From Sva-07 sp963717385 (GTDB taxonomy: Bacteria; Actinomycetota; Acidimicrobiia; Acidimicrobiales; Ilumatobacteraceae), in NCBI GenBank assembly GCA_963717385.1, contig CAVQWE010000018.1:1-64000 (forward strand): 64,000 bases of DNA, given 5' to 3'. Within the stretch, counting starts at the first letter, position 1, and every line of letters begins with the position of its first letter. The translations under genes were made by a program, and so were the position numbers. Shown in pieces: positions 18,727 to 28,323 of this stretch. The notes under the pieces were generated by a model. That model searched no databases, was not told where the DNA came from, and saw nothing but the letters and a program-made list of their open reading frames with translations.

Positions 18727-18733
18727 TCGTTCG

Positions 18734-19174
18734 ATGATCAACGTTCGGCTGGCCGAACCCGGCGATCTCGACACGCTGGTGGGACTGCATCGCGAGTTCT
18801 GTGTGCTCGACGGCCACCCCTTCGATCTCGATCGTGCCAGATCGGCGTTCGCTCCCCTGCTCGCAGACGACACCCATGGTGTGGTGTGGATCGTCGATCC
18901 CGCCCGCGGTTACGCGGTGCTCACCTGGGGCTGGTCGATCGAGGCCGGTGGGAGCGAGGCCGTGCTCGACGAGGTCTTCGTCGTCGAGCGGGGCCAGGGA
19001 CTGGGATCACAGTTGATCGAGCACGTGATCGACGACGGTCGACGACGTGGGATCGCCCGGATCGTCCTGGAAACGGAAGCGCACAACGAACCGGGTCGCC
19101 GACTGTACGAACGTCACGGCTTTCGCGCCGACGACTCGATCTGGCTGTCGCACGACTTCAACGATCTGTCGTGA
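18734..19174 (+). CDS. GNAT-family N-acetyltransferase
   Basis: 146 aa from ATG 18734 (MINVRLAEPGDLDTLV); an upstream in-frame ATG at 18683 would overlap the previous gene. Classic GNAT motifs are present: DEVFVVERGQGLGSQLIEHV (pyrophosphate loop) and ETEAHNEPGRRLYERHGF. The acceptor substrate is unknown. Its stop overlaps the GTG start of the protease-like lipoprotein (GTGA), so the two are co-translated. Confidence 0.8.
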   Translation: MINVRLAEPGDLDTLVGLHREFCVLDGHPFDLDRARSAFAPLLADDTHGVVWIVDPARGYAVLTWGWSIEAGGSEAVLDEVFVVERGQGLGSQLIEHVIDDGRRRGIARIVLETEAHNEPGRRLYERHGFRADDSIWLSHDFNDLS

Positions 19175-19848
19175 AGTGGCCCTGGTACGCCGTCATCGCG
19201 GTGTCGATGGTGGGAACAACGGCGGCCTGCGGCACCGACGACGGTCGGTCGGCCACCGTGATCGAAGCAACCGTTCGGGTGCGAGCCGACGGGTGCGGGC
19301 CGCGGACCGAGCTCGGTGTCGGCACCTCGATCGGCGACGGGCTCGTGGTCACCGCAGCGCATGTCGTGGCCGGGGCGGATCGAGTGGAGATCGTCGACCA
19401 TCTCGACACCACGATCGCCGCCGAGGTCGTGTTCTTCGATCCCGCCCTGGACGTGGCGGCGCTGCGCCCGGCCACCCCCGTCGAAGCAACGGCGCCGCTT
19501 CGCGCTGTTCCCGCCGCCGGTGGCGACGTCGGTCTGATCGCTGTGACGTCGGTTGACGGTGCGATCGAGTTGGTCGACGTCGAAGTGGTGCAGCGAGTCT
19601 CGATCGACACGACTGACATCTATCGCGACGAGCAGGTGCAGCGCCCTGGGCTCCGACTACGAGTCGCCGTCGAACCCGGCGACTCCGGCGCGATGATGCA
19701 CTTGCGTGATGGTGGCGTCGGCATCGTGTGGAGCCGCAGCACGGAGGGTCTCGATCAGGCGTGGACCGTCGATCTGCCCGCCGACCTCGTCGGAGGCGAC
19801 GCCCGACGTGCACTGTCCGGCGCCGTCGACACCGGGCCGTGCGCGTAG
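19171..19848 (+). CDS. trypsin-like serine protease lipoprotein
   Basis: 225 aa from GTG 19171. A short lipoprotein signal (WPWYAVIAVSMVGTTAACG, lipobox TAAC) is followed by an S1-type fold. The probable triad is complete: His in VVTAAHVVAG, Asp in FDPALDVAALR and Ser in VEPGDSGAMM. It is a minimal S1C/HtrA-like protease domain without PDZ. It should sit on the outer face of the membrane. A regulator or sensor role in envelope quality control is possible but is inference only. Confidence 0.75.
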   Translation: MKWPWYAVIAVSMVGTTAACGTDDGRSATVIEATVRVRADGCGPRTELGVGTSIGDGLVVTAAHVVAGADRVEIVDHLDTTIAAEVVFFDPALDVAALRPATPVEATAPLRAVPAAGGDVGLIAVTSVDGAIELVDVEVVQRVSIDTTDIYRDEQVQRPGLRLRVAVEPGDSGAMMHLRDGGVGIVWSRSTEGLDQAWTVDLPADLVGGDARRALSGAVDTGPCA

Positions 19849-19852
19849 TCGG

Positions 19853-21148
19853 TCACGGAGCGCCGAGCACCCGGTCGAGGTAGGTGTTGCGGAACGTGCC
19901 GGTCGGGTCGAGCTTGTGGCGCCAGCTCTGGAACGTGTCCCATTCGGGATACCGATACGCCAGAGTCTGCGCGCTCTGGAAGTGCATCTTGCCCCAGTGC
20001 GGGCGGCCGGCGTAGTCGTTCATGATCTGCTCGACGCCTTGGAAGTAGGCCTCGTACGGAACCCCGACGTACTGGTGCACCGCAATCCAGCCCGAGTCGC
20101 GACCGTTGGCAGTCGACAACGGGATGTCATCGCCCTTGGACGAACGCACCTCGATCGGGAACATCGCTTTGAACGGCAGCCGCGAGGCGAGGTCGATGAT
20201 CCGGCCGAGCGCGTCGGGCACCGCGTCGAAGGGGATGCCGTACTCCATCTCCACGAACCGCACGTGACGGGGGCTGCAGAACACACGGTCGCTGCGATCG
20301 ATCGTCTCGCGCTCGGACGCGGCAGACATCACCAGACCGGCCACCTTGGGCGCCAGGCTCGGGAATCGGCGGCCCACTCGGCACACGGTGCCGAACGCAA
20401 GGTTCTCGCCGATCCACTTGTCGCGTACGTAACCGAGCCTTCCCTGCGGCTGCGCGGGTTCTTGAGTGCGGGTGTTGCGCTTGACCTGGCATCGGCGAGC
20501 CCCGGGCATCATGAAGAACTCGACGTGGTCGGTCGAACGCATCATGTTGCCGAAATCGGCAAGCACATCGGTGAGCGGTTCGATGGTCTCGACAGCGTGC
20601 AGGCGAAACGCCGGGACACAGCGCAACGTGACCTCGGTGATGATGCCGAGCGCGCCGAGGCCGACGCGCGCGACGCGCAGCAGCTCGGGTTCGTGGGTCT
20701 CGTCGGCTCGCAGCACCGTGCCGTCGCCGGTGACGATTTCGAGGCCGACGATGTTGGTGGCGACATTCGGAAATTCGACGCCGGTGCCGTGGGTGGCAGT
20801 CGAGGTTGCGCCAGCGATCGATTGCACGTCGATGTCGCCGAGGTTGGGGATCGCGAGACCCAGTTGGTCGAGGCGTTCGTTGAGATCACGCAGACGGATG
20901 CCCGCCTGAACCGTGACCTCGTTGCCATCGACGGACAGCACCTGGTTCATCGCGTCGAGCGACAGCAGGTGCCCGTCGGTCATCGCGGTGTCGGTGAACG
21001 AGTGCGCCCCACCGATGACCTTCACTCGTTGGCCAGCAGCAGCTGCGTTGCGCACGATGGCCGCCACCTCGTCGGTGAAACGCGGCTCGTGGACCTGTGT
21101 GGGAATGCAACGCTGGTTGCCGGCCCAGTTCTTCGTGGGGACTGCCAT
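19853..21148 (-). CDS. FAD-linked sugar-lactone oxidase (L-gulono/D-arabinono-lactone oxidase type)
   Basis: 431 aa from ATG 21148 (MAVPTKNWAGNQRC). The N-terminal FAD-binding PCMH domain shows VKVIGGAHSFTDTAM and DVQSIAGATSTATHGTG, typical of aldonolactone oxidases. The C-terminal ALO domain ends with RPHWGKMHFQSAQTLAYRYP and FRNTYLDRVLG, matching the conserved HWGK motif of the family. The enzyme likely oxidises an aldono-1,4-lactone or alditol with FAD and O2. The gene is intact and convergent with the protease gene four bases away. Confidence 0.85.
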   Translation of the reverse strand: MAVPTKNWAGNQRCIPTQVHEPRFTDEVAAIVRNAAAAGQRVKVIGGAHSFTDTAMTDGHLLSLDAMNQVLSVDGNEVTVQAGIRLRDLNERLDQLGLAIPNLGDIDVQSIAGATSTATHGTGVEFPNVATNIVGLEIVTGDGTVLRADETHEPELLRVARVGLGALGIITEVTLRCVPAFRLHAVETIEPLTDVLADFGNMMRSTDHVEFFMMPGARRCQVKRNTRTQEPAQPQGRLGYVRDKWIGENLAFGTVCRVGRRFPSLAPKVAGLVMSAASERETIDRSDRVFCSPRHVRFVEMEYGIPFDAVPDALGRIIDLASRLPFKAMFPIEVRSSKGDDIPLSTANGRDSGWIAVHQYVGVPYEAYFQGVEQIMNDYAGRPHWGKMHFQSAQTLAYRYPEWDTFQSWRHKLDPTGTFRNTYLDRVLGAP

Positions 21149-21212
21149 GTGTGGCAGCGTAAACCGAGCCGCGCCGTTGCGCGTCAGCGACCCGGGATCG
21201 CGTGAGCGCCGA

Positions 21213-22586
21213 TCAGTCGAGAGCGGCGAGGAGTGCGTTCTCGACCACTTCGGTGAGAGCGGGGTGGATGTAGAACACCTGACGGGCCACATCTTCGGCG
21301 CGCTGGTCGAACTGCATGGCCTGGATCAGCGGCTGGATGATCGACGACGCTTGCGGGCCCAGCACGTGGGCCCCGATGATCAAACCGGTCTCGGTGTCGA
21401 CGAGCACCTTCGCGAAGCCGGTTTCGTCAGCCATCGCCCACCCGTAGGCGGTGCCGCCATAGTCGCGGCGACCAACGCTGAATGAGCGGCCCTGCTTGGT
21501 TGCTTCCTGCTCGGTGAGCCCGACCGTGGCGACCTGCGGGTTCGAGAACACAGCGCTCGGCACCGCCTTGTAGCTCTGGTGGCGAAGGTCGTCGGGGTGC
21601 GCGATGTTCCAGAAAGCGATCGCCGCTTCGGCGTTGGCCAGGTGTTTGAGCTGGTAGTTGTTGGCGAGGTCGCCAACTGCCCAGATGCCTGGGACGTTGG
21701 TGGCCATCGTGTCGTCAACGGCCACGGTGCCGTGGTGGTGGCAGGTGAGCCCGGCAGCGTCCACGTTGAGCAGGTCGCTGTTGGGTTCGCGACCGGTGGC
21801 CACGAGGACCTCGTCGACGATCGTCTCGCCGACAGCGCAGGTGATCTTGATGCCATCGGCCACCCGCTCGACCTTGGTCGGGACGTGCCCGAGCAGCAGC
21901 TCGACTCGCTGACCGAATGCCTCGGTGAATGTGGCCGAAATGTCCTGGTCGAACTCGCGCAACAGGGTGTTCGAGCGGTTGAACACCGTCACGTGTGAGC
22001 CGAGGCCGGAGAACACGTGGCCCATCTCGACCGCGATGAAGCCCCCGCCGATGATGCCGAGGCGCTTCGGGAGTTCAGGCAGACGCATGATCGAGTCGGA
22101 GGTGTGAAAACCGGTCTCCATCAGTCCCGTGATCGGTGGCACGACCGGGCGAGCACCGGCCGCGAGGAGGATGTTCGGGGCGGTGATGCGCCGACCCTCC
22201 ACGTCGAGCGTGCGCTCGTCGACGAAGTCGGCGGTTCCCTCGATCAGCGTCACGTTGGCCGTGCCCGTCGCCCGGTAGTCGCGTCCACTGGCGGCGATCG
22301 GGTCGATCAGACCGAACACGCGCTCGCGGATCGACGACCAGTCGGCGCCGTTGAACTGGGTGTCGATTCCCAGCTTTGCCGAGGTCTGTGCCGCCACCGC
22401 GACGTCGGCGGGGTACACGAACATCTTCGACGGGATGCACCCTCGGTTGAGACAGGTGCCTCCGAAGACATCACGTTCGACGATCGCGATCTTCCAGTCG
22501 TCGAGGTACGACGGGATCGAATTGCCCGACCCGCTGCCCACGATGATCAGGTCGAACGTCTCGATGTCGGTCTCGGAGTTGCTCAC
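21213..22586 (-). CDS. mtr: mycothione reductase
   Basis: 457 aa. It reduces oxidised mycothiol (mycothione) with NADPH and FAD in the cytoplasm, the actinobacterial counterpart of glutathione reductase. Visible motifs are the FAD fingerprint IIVGSGSGNSI, the redox disulphide GGTCLNRGCIPSKMFVYPA, the NAD(P) motif GIIGGGFIAVEMGHVFSGLG, the second FAD motif IWAVGDLANNYQLKHLAN and the C-terminal YIHPALTEVVENALL carrying the catalytic His-Glu. The GSGSGNSI start and MFVYPADVA distinguish Mtr from lipoamide dehydrogenase. Its presence implies a mycothiol-using actinobacterium. Intact. Confidence 0.92.
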   Translation of the reverse strand: MSNSETDIETFDLIIVGSGSGNSIPSYLDDWKIAIVERDVFGGTCLNRGCIPSKMFVYPADVAVAAQTSAKLGIDTQFNGADWSSIRERVFGLIDPIAASGRDYRATGTANVTLIEGTADFVDERTLDVEGRRITAPNILLAAGARPVVPPITGLMETGFHTSDSIMRLPELPKRLGIIGGGFIAVEMGHVFSGLGSHVTVFNRSNTLLREFDQDISATFTEAFGQRVELLLGHVPTKVERVADGIKITCAVGETIVDEVLVATGREPNSDLLNVDAAGLTCHHHGTVAVDDTMATNVPGIWAVGDLANNYQLKHLANAEAAIAFWNIAHPDDLRHQSYKAVPSAVFSNPQVATVGLTEQEATKQGRSFSVGRRDYGGTAYGWAMADETGFAKVLVDTETGLIIGAHVLGPQASSIIQPLIQAMQFDQRAEDVARQVFYIHPALTEVVENALLAALD

Positions 22587-22649
22587 GAACGAGAGTCAAC
22601 GCCGCCAACTGCCGATTCCTTCCCGATCGTGCGGGCCTAGGGTGGGGTC

Positions 22650-23120
22650 GTGCTGGAGCGACGAACGGGTGATGGGTTCATGCAATGCAGCGACGGCCAC
22701 GTGCGCTGGGGGGTGTACGGCGCCGCCGGTGTGGTGTTCGTGGTCCACGACGCCCACGGCGAGCCGCTCGTGATGTTGCAGAAACGGTCGGCGATGGCGC
22801 ATGAAGGTGGCAACTGGTCGTGCGCTGGTGGGGCCCTCGACCTGGGCGAAACGCCCTACGAAGGCGCGTTGCGTGAAGCCAGTGAAGAAGTCGGCCCGAC
22901 GCCAGGGACTCCCCGACTGCTCGGTCAGTACGTGTTCGAACCGGCCACCGACTGGCGCTACACCACGGTGGTCGTCGAAGTCGACGAGCCCTTCGGTGCC
23001 TCGATGAACTTCGAGACCGACGAGGTCGACTGGTTCCCCCTCGACTACGTCGACCAACTGCCCCTGCACTTCGGGTTCGCCGCCGCGTGGCCCCACCTGC
23101 GCGAGATCATCGAAAAGTGA
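22650..23120 (+). CDS. Nudix hydrolase
   Basis: 156 aa. The Nudix box is complete: GGALDLGETPYEGALREASEEVG (GX5EX7REXXEEXG). The substrate pocket region (LVMLQKRSAMAHEGGNWSC) is MutT-like. It should hydrolyse a nucleoside diphosphate derivative; which one is unknown. The start GTG 22650 is followed by LERRTGDGFMQ. Its stop overlaps the GTG of the molybdopterin oxidoreductase (GTGA), coupling the two genes. Confidence 0.85.
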   Translation: MLERRTGDGFMQCSDGHVRWGVYGAAGVVFVVHDAHGEPLVMLQKRSAMAHEGGNWSCAGGALDLGETPYEGALREASEEVGPTPGTPRLLGQYVFEPATDWRYTTVVVEVDEPFGASMNFETDEVDWFPLDYVDQLPLHFGFAAAWPHLREIIEK

Positions 23121-25223
23121 CCACCCGGACGATCAACGGCACGTGCCACCACGACTGCCCCGACACCTGCGGCTGGACGGTCACCGTCGACGATCGAAGC
23201 TGGGCCATCGCCGGTGGCAGTGAAGCTTCGTGGCAACCCCGACCATCCGTACTCGGCTGGCGAGTTGTGCCCGAAGGTCAACCGATTCCTCGACCGCGTG
23301 TACTCGCCTGATCGCGTCCTGCACCCACTGCGCCGCACCGGACCGAAAGGGTCCGGCCAGTTCGAGCAGGTCAGCTGGGACGACGCCCTGGCCGAGATCG
23401 CCGAGCGACTCCACGACGTGATCGACACCCACGGTGCCGAAGCGGTGTTGCCGTTCTCCGACGCCGGCAACCAGAGCCTGCTGTCGATGATGGGCATCAA
23501 TGGCCGGTTCTTCGCGCACATGGGCGCGTCGAAACTCGACCGGGCGATCTGCGGTCCCACCGTGGGCCACGGCATGCGGATGACCAACGGCTCCGGGCGG
23601 GGCATGGACGCGCTCGAACTCGAACACTCGCAGCTGATCATCCTGTGGGCCACCAACACCAAGCTGACCAATCGGCACCTGTGGCCGACGATCGAGCAGG
23701 CCCGCGACCGCGGGGCCCGACTGGTGGTCATCGATCCGATCCGCACGCTGACCGCCGACGCGATCGACATCACCCGCGGCGACCGGTTCATCCAACCACT
23801 GCCCGGTACCGACATCGCGATGATGTTGGCGATGATGCACGTCATCATCCGTGACGGCCTCACCAACGAGGCCTGGATCGCAGAGCACACGATCGGGTTC
23901 GACGAACTGCGAGACGGCGTCGCCGACTGGACACCCGAACGAGCTGCGGCAGCCACGGGCGTCGACGCCGACGTCATCGAACAGTTGGCAGTCGACTACG
24001 CCACCGTCCAGCCCGTGGGCATCCGCACACTGATCGGCGCCGAGCACCACGAGAACGGTGCGATGTTCCACCGCACGCTCGCCTGCCTGCCGGCGCTCAC
24101 CGGCGCGTGGGCGCACCGCGGCGGGGGCATCGCCAAGAGCGTCGGCTCGTACAGCGAAAGCCTCATCGATGGAGTCGCGCTGATGCGGCCCGACCTCGAA
24201 CGAGTCGACGGACGCCGTGAACCGCGCACGCTCAACATGAGCCGCCTCGGGGAGATCCTCACCGCACCGCACGCTGGTGAAACGTCAGGCCCCGGGGTGC
24301 ACGCGCTGATCAACTGGAACTGCAATCCGTTGGTCACCGTCCCCCAGGCCGAACTGATCCGCCGAGGGATGGAACGCGACGACCTGTTCACCGTCGTCCA
24401 CGAACAGTTCCTCACCGACACCGCCCGATACGCCGACATCGTGCTCCCGGCGACCACCCAGATCGAGAGCGATGATGTCGTGTTCCCGTGGGGCCACCTG
24501 TGGATCGGTTGGAACCACGCTGCGATCGACCCCCCTGGCGAAACCTGCTCGAACACCGACATGTTCCGTCGACTCGGTCGGGCGATGGGCTACACCGAGC
24601 CGTGTTTGTTCGACGACGACGACACCCTGCTGCGCGATGCGCTACCGACGATCGACCACGACGAACTGCGCCGAGTCGGTTGGATTCGCGCGCCGTACCC
24701 CGAGGACGGACGCCCCTTCGGTGACGGCCACTTCGACACCCCCAACGGCCGGGCGCATCTTGCGTCGGACACCCTGGAGCGAATGGGCCAACCGCGGATC
24801 CCGGTCTACGTCGCGCCTCGCGAGGGTCCGTCCGGCGACCCCGATCTGGTCGCCCGGTACCCACTGGCGCTGCTGACACCAAAGCACCACAGCAGGTTCT
24901 TGAACTCCGGCTACTCCGACCTGCCCAAGCACGGACCCGCCGAAGGCGGACCGTTCGTCGAACTCGTGGCATCTGATGCGGCCGCCCGCGGGCTCGTCGA
25001 TGGGGCACGGGCGCGTGTGTGGAACGACCGCGCCTCGGTCGAGGTTCCGGTCAAGATCACCGAGCGGTTGCGACCTGGCGTCGTGGCAATCCCCTTTGGT
25101 TGGTGGAGTCGCCACCACCCCGATGGTCGCATCGCCAACAGTCTCACCAACGACACGCTCACCGAGTGGGGCGGCGGCGTCGCCTACAGCGACACGCTCG
25201 TCCAAGTCGAGCCAGCTGAGTAG
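23117..25223 (+). CDS. molybdopterin-dependent oxidoreductase (formate dehydrogenase/BisC type), one frameshift
   Basis: About 701 aa after removing one base near 23220. The N-terminal 4Fe-4S ligands are CHHDCPDTC plus the Cys of SAGELCPKVN, so the cluster is complete only when both frames are joined. It continues with the bis-MGD oxidoreductase domain (SQLIILWATNTKLTN, RLVVIDPIRTLTAD, WNCNPLVTVPQAE) and the C-terminal molydopterin dinucleotide domain (LLTPKHHSRFLNSGYS). Such proteins oxidise or reduce small molecules using Mo or W in the cytoplasm. There is no Tat signal and no partner subunit nearby, so the electron acceptor is unknown. It starts within the Nudix stop. Confidence 0.8.
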
Positions 25224-25232
25224 CCTGCGGCC

Positions 25233-26477
25233 ATGGCCGGTGACCTGATCTACGCGTTCAGGGTGATGCGTCTACCGCTTCTCGATGCCGGTGGAGCCCC
25301 GATCGGGCGGATCGAGGACATCGTCGTGATCCCGGGCCGCGCCGGCAAGGGACGCGATCCTGCGGTCCCTCCACGTGTCGTCGGCTTCGTTGCGAACAGC
25401 CAACGTCGACGGATCTTCGTCAGCGCCAACCGCATCGCCGACCTCAACAGCGACGGAGCACGACTGCGGAGCTGGGACGTCGACCTCAACCCGTTCAAGC
25501 CCCGCCCCGGTGAGGTACTCATCGGTGGTGAGCTGATCGACCGCAAGATCGGCGACGAAACCGTCAGCGACATCGCACTACGCCCGCAAGAAGACCCTCG
25601 GTCCACCTATTGGGTGATCGACAAGGTCCGACTCGCTCGCAAGAGCACATTGCGGCGACGGCCGAGCTACCGGCTCGTCGACTTCGACGAGGTCCCCGCC
25701 CTGTTCGCCGTCCAAACCGCCATGCAGGCCGAGGCGGCACGGCTGCGCGAGTTCCATCCCGCAGAAGTCGCTGCCATGGTGCGCGCCCTGCCGATCGACC
25801 AGCGACGACAACTCGCCGAGGCCATGGACGATCAACGTCTTGCCGACGTTCTCGAGGAGCTGCCGGAGGAAGAGCAGGTTCGCATCGTCGAGCAGCTCGA
25901 TCGTGACCGCCTCGTCGGCGTCTTCGACGAGATGGAGTACGACGACCTCGCCGACCTGATCGGCGAGATGGCACCGGCCGATCAGGAGCGCATGCTCAGC
26001 GTGATGGACACCGACGACGCCGACGTCGTGCGCCGTCTGTTGTCCTACGAAGAGGGCACTGCAGGTGGTCTGATGACACCCGAGGTGATCATCCTCGGGC
26101 CCGATGCCACCGTTGCCGAGGCCCTCGCCCAGATCCGCGACCCCGACTGGGTGGTGAGTATCGCTGCACAGGTCTTCATCACCCAGGCCCCGTACAAGGC
26201 ACCGACCGGGAAGCTCGTCGGTGTCGTGCACGTGCAGCGTCTGCTTCGCGAGCCCCCGCACATGCAGCTCGGGCGGTTGGTCGCCGACGACCCGACGGTC
26301 GCTGCCGACGCCACCGACCGTGACGTGGCCGAGATGCTCGCCAGCTACGACCTGCTCGCGGTCGCTGTGGTCGACGAAGCCGGCCGATGCCTCGGAGCGG
26401 TCACCGTCGACGACGTCCTCGACCGAATGCTGGGTGTCGGTTGGCGCACACGACGCAAACGACCGGTCGAGACATGA
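25233..26477 (+). CDS. MgtE-like cytosolic protein: PRC-like domain, MgtE N-domain and CBS pair, no transporter
   Basis: 414 aa. Residues ~1-130 form PRC-barrel-like beta repeats (RIEDIVVIPGRAGKGR, GGELIDRKIGDETVSDI). Residues ~155-290 are the MgtE superhelical N-domain (VAAMVRALPIDQRRQLAEAM, LEELPEEEQVRIVEQLD), and the end is a CBS pair (AGGLMTPEVIILGPDATVAEAL, VAVVDEAGRCLGAVTVDDVL). The membrane channel of true MgtE magnesium transporters is missing. From memory the same arrangement is found in mycobacteria beside a DUF1003 gene, as here (ATGA overlap). It may sense Mg2+ or nucleotides for its partner, which is inference. Confidence 0.8.
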   Translation: MAGDLIYAFRVMRLPLLDAGGAPIGRIEDIVVIPGRAGKGRDPAVPPRVVGFVANSQRRRIFVSANRIADLNSDGARLRSWDVDLNPFKPRPGEVLIGGELIDRKIGDETVSDIALRPQEDPRSTYWVIDKVRLARKSTLRRRPSYRLVDFDEVPALFAVQTAMQAEAARLREFHPAEVAAMVRALPIDQRRQLAEAMDDQRLADVLEELPEEEQVRIVEQLDRDRLVGVFDEMEYDDLADLIGEMAPADQERMLSVMDTDDADVVRRLLSYEEGTAGGLMTPEVIILGPDATVAEALAQIRDPDWVVSIAAQVFITQAPYKAPTGKLVGVVHVQRLLREPPHMQLGRLVADDPTVAADATDRDVAEMLASYDLLAVAVVDEAGRCLGAVTVDDVLDRMLGVGWRTRRKRPVET

Positions 26478-27022
26478 AGCGTCGCGAAGACCTCACCACC
26501 CCTCGCGCTGCGGGGCGCGTCGGGGTGTCGTACGACTCCGACACCTTCGGCCGATTCAGCGAATCGATCGCGAACTTTCTCGGTACGGCACGATTCCTCG
26601 TGTGGCAGACCGTCGTCATCACCGTCTGGATCCTGCTCAACACCGTCTTGCCCGCACGCTTTCAGTTCGACCCGTGGGACCGCGGTCTGGTGCTTCTCAC
26701 GCTGGTGCTGTCGATCCAGGCGTCGTATGCGGCGCCGTTGATCCTGCTCGCCCAGAGCCGTCAGGAACGCCGCGACCGCGTGACGTCGCAGAACGATCGT
26801 GAGGTCGCAGAGCGCACCCAGGCCGACACCGAGTTCCTCGCACGTGAGATCGCCAGTGTTCGACTGTCGATCTCCGACATGGTCACCGGCGAGGCGTTCG
26901 ACGATCGCCTCGACAAGCTGACCGAGGTGGTCGAGCGGCTCACCAGTCGTGTCGAGGAACTGACCGTGACCGATCGGTCCACCGACACCGACGACTCGAA
27001 CACGATCACGGATTCGAGCTGA
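26474..27022 (+). CDS. DUF1003 membrane protein
   Basis: 182 aa from ATG 26474, overlapping the MgtE-like gene's stop. Two membrane helices (LVWQTVVITVWILLNTVL and GLVLLTLVLSIQASYAAPLILLA) are followed by a coiled-coil-like tail (ERRDRVTSQNDREVAERTQA). The helical pair and the QASYAAPLILLAQSRQ motif are typical of DUF1003. The function is unknown, but the constant pairing with MgtE-like cytosolic proteins suggests the two form a membrane unit. Its 3' end overlaps the convergent dehydrogenase-like gene by 17 bases. Confidence 0.85.
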   Translation: MKRREDLTTPRAAGRVGVSYDSDTFGRFSESIANFLGTARFLVWQTVVITVWILLNTVLPARFQFDPWDRGLVLLTLVLSIQASYAAPLILLAQSRQERRDRVTSQNDREVAERTQADTEFLAREIASVRLSISDMVTGEAFDDRLDKLTEVVERLTSRVEELTVTDRSTDTDDSNTITDSS

Positions 27023-27965
27023 TTCGCCGCTCCGACGGCACACCGGTGAAGTCCTGCAGTCGCACGCCGGCGTGGCCGACCAGGCGGAGCAGGTCGACGG
27101 TGTCGAGGTCGGCGTCACCGGCGAGCACCACCCCCTCGGGGAGTCGGCCGTCGACGAGGTGCGAGACGAAGGCAATCGCCGTGGCAGCAGTCGACGTTGC
27201 AACCAGTTCAGCAACGCCGGCGATCAGCGTCGACCTGCTGCCGTCGTGCGCCGTTCCGCGAACTTCCACACGAACCGCCCCGATGCCACCCTCTCGGTGT
27301 GGTGGCGTCAACATGGGCAGCCATGCGGTGAAGCGGTCTCGACGGTTCGCCGACACCCGTGCGCTGACCCGGGTGACCTCGGGAAACGAGGCGTGCACCA
27401 ACAGTGCGGTGGCGAACTCGGCCCGATAGCAGTCGTACGGGCCGACCGGTTCGGGGAAGTAGCAGAGGTCGCGACCTGAGCCCGCTGGGGGTCGGATCCA
27501 TGCGCCGTCGTGGTAGCCGAGCGACCTTCCGCCCAAGGATCGGTGTTGCTGGCGGGCACATGCGGGACCAGCGGTGCCGTGGATGGCGATGTGGATCTCG
27601 TCGCACGACGCAAGGCGAGACGTGAGCAATCGTGCGAGCAGTTCGGTGAGACCCGGCGACATTCCTGCGCCGACCACGAGTGGGATTCCGGCACTTCGTG
27701 CACGGTCGTCGAGGTCGACGAGTGCTTGGACGTCGTCGAGATCGTCGCTCACCGAGACCACCCCGATGCCGTCGTCGATGAAGCGGGCAGCAGCAGGTGC
27801 ATGCGGGCCCTCATGCGCGAGCACGACGACGTCGAGCGTGCCCGGCGTGCGATGTGAGGTTCGCGTGTCGATCTCGACGACTCCGACATCCGCGAGCACG
27901 GCGCCGAGCCGGCGCGAGATCCGCTCTCCGACGATGCCGCTGCCGACGAGGCCGACGGTGACCAT
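27006..27965 (-). CDS. saccharopine-dehydrogenase-like Rossmann protein
   Basis: 319 aa from ATG 27965 (MVTVGLVGSGIVGERISRRL), with the nucleotide-binding motif GSGIVG at the very start. IPLVVGAGMSPGLTELLARLL, YFPEPVGPYDCYRAEFA and VRVEVRGTAHDGSRSTLIAG match the saccharopine dehydrogenase-like superfamily of NAD(P) proteins. The substrate is unknown. Its start overlaps the stop of a small upstream frame (TGATG), implying coupling. Confidence 0.75.
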   Translation of the reverse strand: MVTVGLVGSGIVGERISRRLGAVLADVGVVEIDTRTSHRTPGTLDVVVLAHEGPHAPAAARFIDDGIGVVSVSDDLDDVQALVDLDDRARSAGIPLVVGAGMSPGLTELLARLLTSRLASCDEIHIAIHGTAGPACARQQHRSLGGRSLGYHDGAWIRPPAGSGRDLCYFPEPVGPYDCYRAEFATALLVHASFPEVTRVSARVSANRRDRFTAWLPMLTPPHREGGIGAVRVEVRGTAHDGSRSTLIAGVAELVATSTAATAIAFVSHLVDGRLPEGVVLAGDADLDTVDLLRLVGHAGVRLQDFTGVPSERRISSNP

Positions 27966-28099
27966 CAGCGATCCGGGAGCTCGAGCGGTCGCCAGCCCCC
28001 GTGTTGGGGCGGTGTCCCACCGGTTCCACGCACCCGCATGACGGTGGCGGTGATCACCATGGCCAAGATGGCAGCGAGTGACCGCCGTACGAGCTTCAT
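27965..28099 (-). CDS. possible small membrane protein
   Basis: 44 aa: MKLVRRSLAAILAMVITATV then MRVRGTGGTPPQHGGWRP. A basic start and one hydrophobic stretch suggest a signal anchor or membrane peptide. It overlaps the start of the Rossmann-protein gene. No Shine-Dalgarno is evident and no homologue is recognised. Confidence 0.4.
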   Translation of the reverse strand: MKLVRRSLAAILAMVITATVMRVRGTGGTPPQHGGWRPLELPDR

Positions 28100-28179
28100 G
28101 GCGCAAGGGTAGTCGGACGACGGTACCGACCGGCTGGGCAGTCGGACCACGACGACAGCCGTTGCACACACGGCCGGGT

Positions 28180-28256
28180 TGGTGGGGCTAACAAGAATCG
28201 AACTTGTGACCTCTGCCTTATCAGGGCAGCGCTCTAACCGACTGAGCTATAGCCCC
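28180..28256 (-). tRNA. ileT: tRNA-Ile (anticodon GAT), CCA encoded
   Basis: The minus strand gives GGGGCTATAGCTCAG at the 5' end, the anticodon arm CTGCCCTGATAAGGCAG (anticodon GAT), the T-arm CAAGTTCGATTCTTG and the acceptor 3' strand TAGCCCC, followed by discriminator A and an encoded CCA (3' end at 28180). All stems pair. Its place just downstream of the DUF3566 gene and gyrA matches the actinobacterial origin region. Confidence 0.97.
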
Positions 28257-28323
28257 GGCAAGTCGGAGAGGTTATCGGTCGGTCTCGACCTTCAGGCCAA
28301 ATGGCGACATCGAAATCCGAAGC

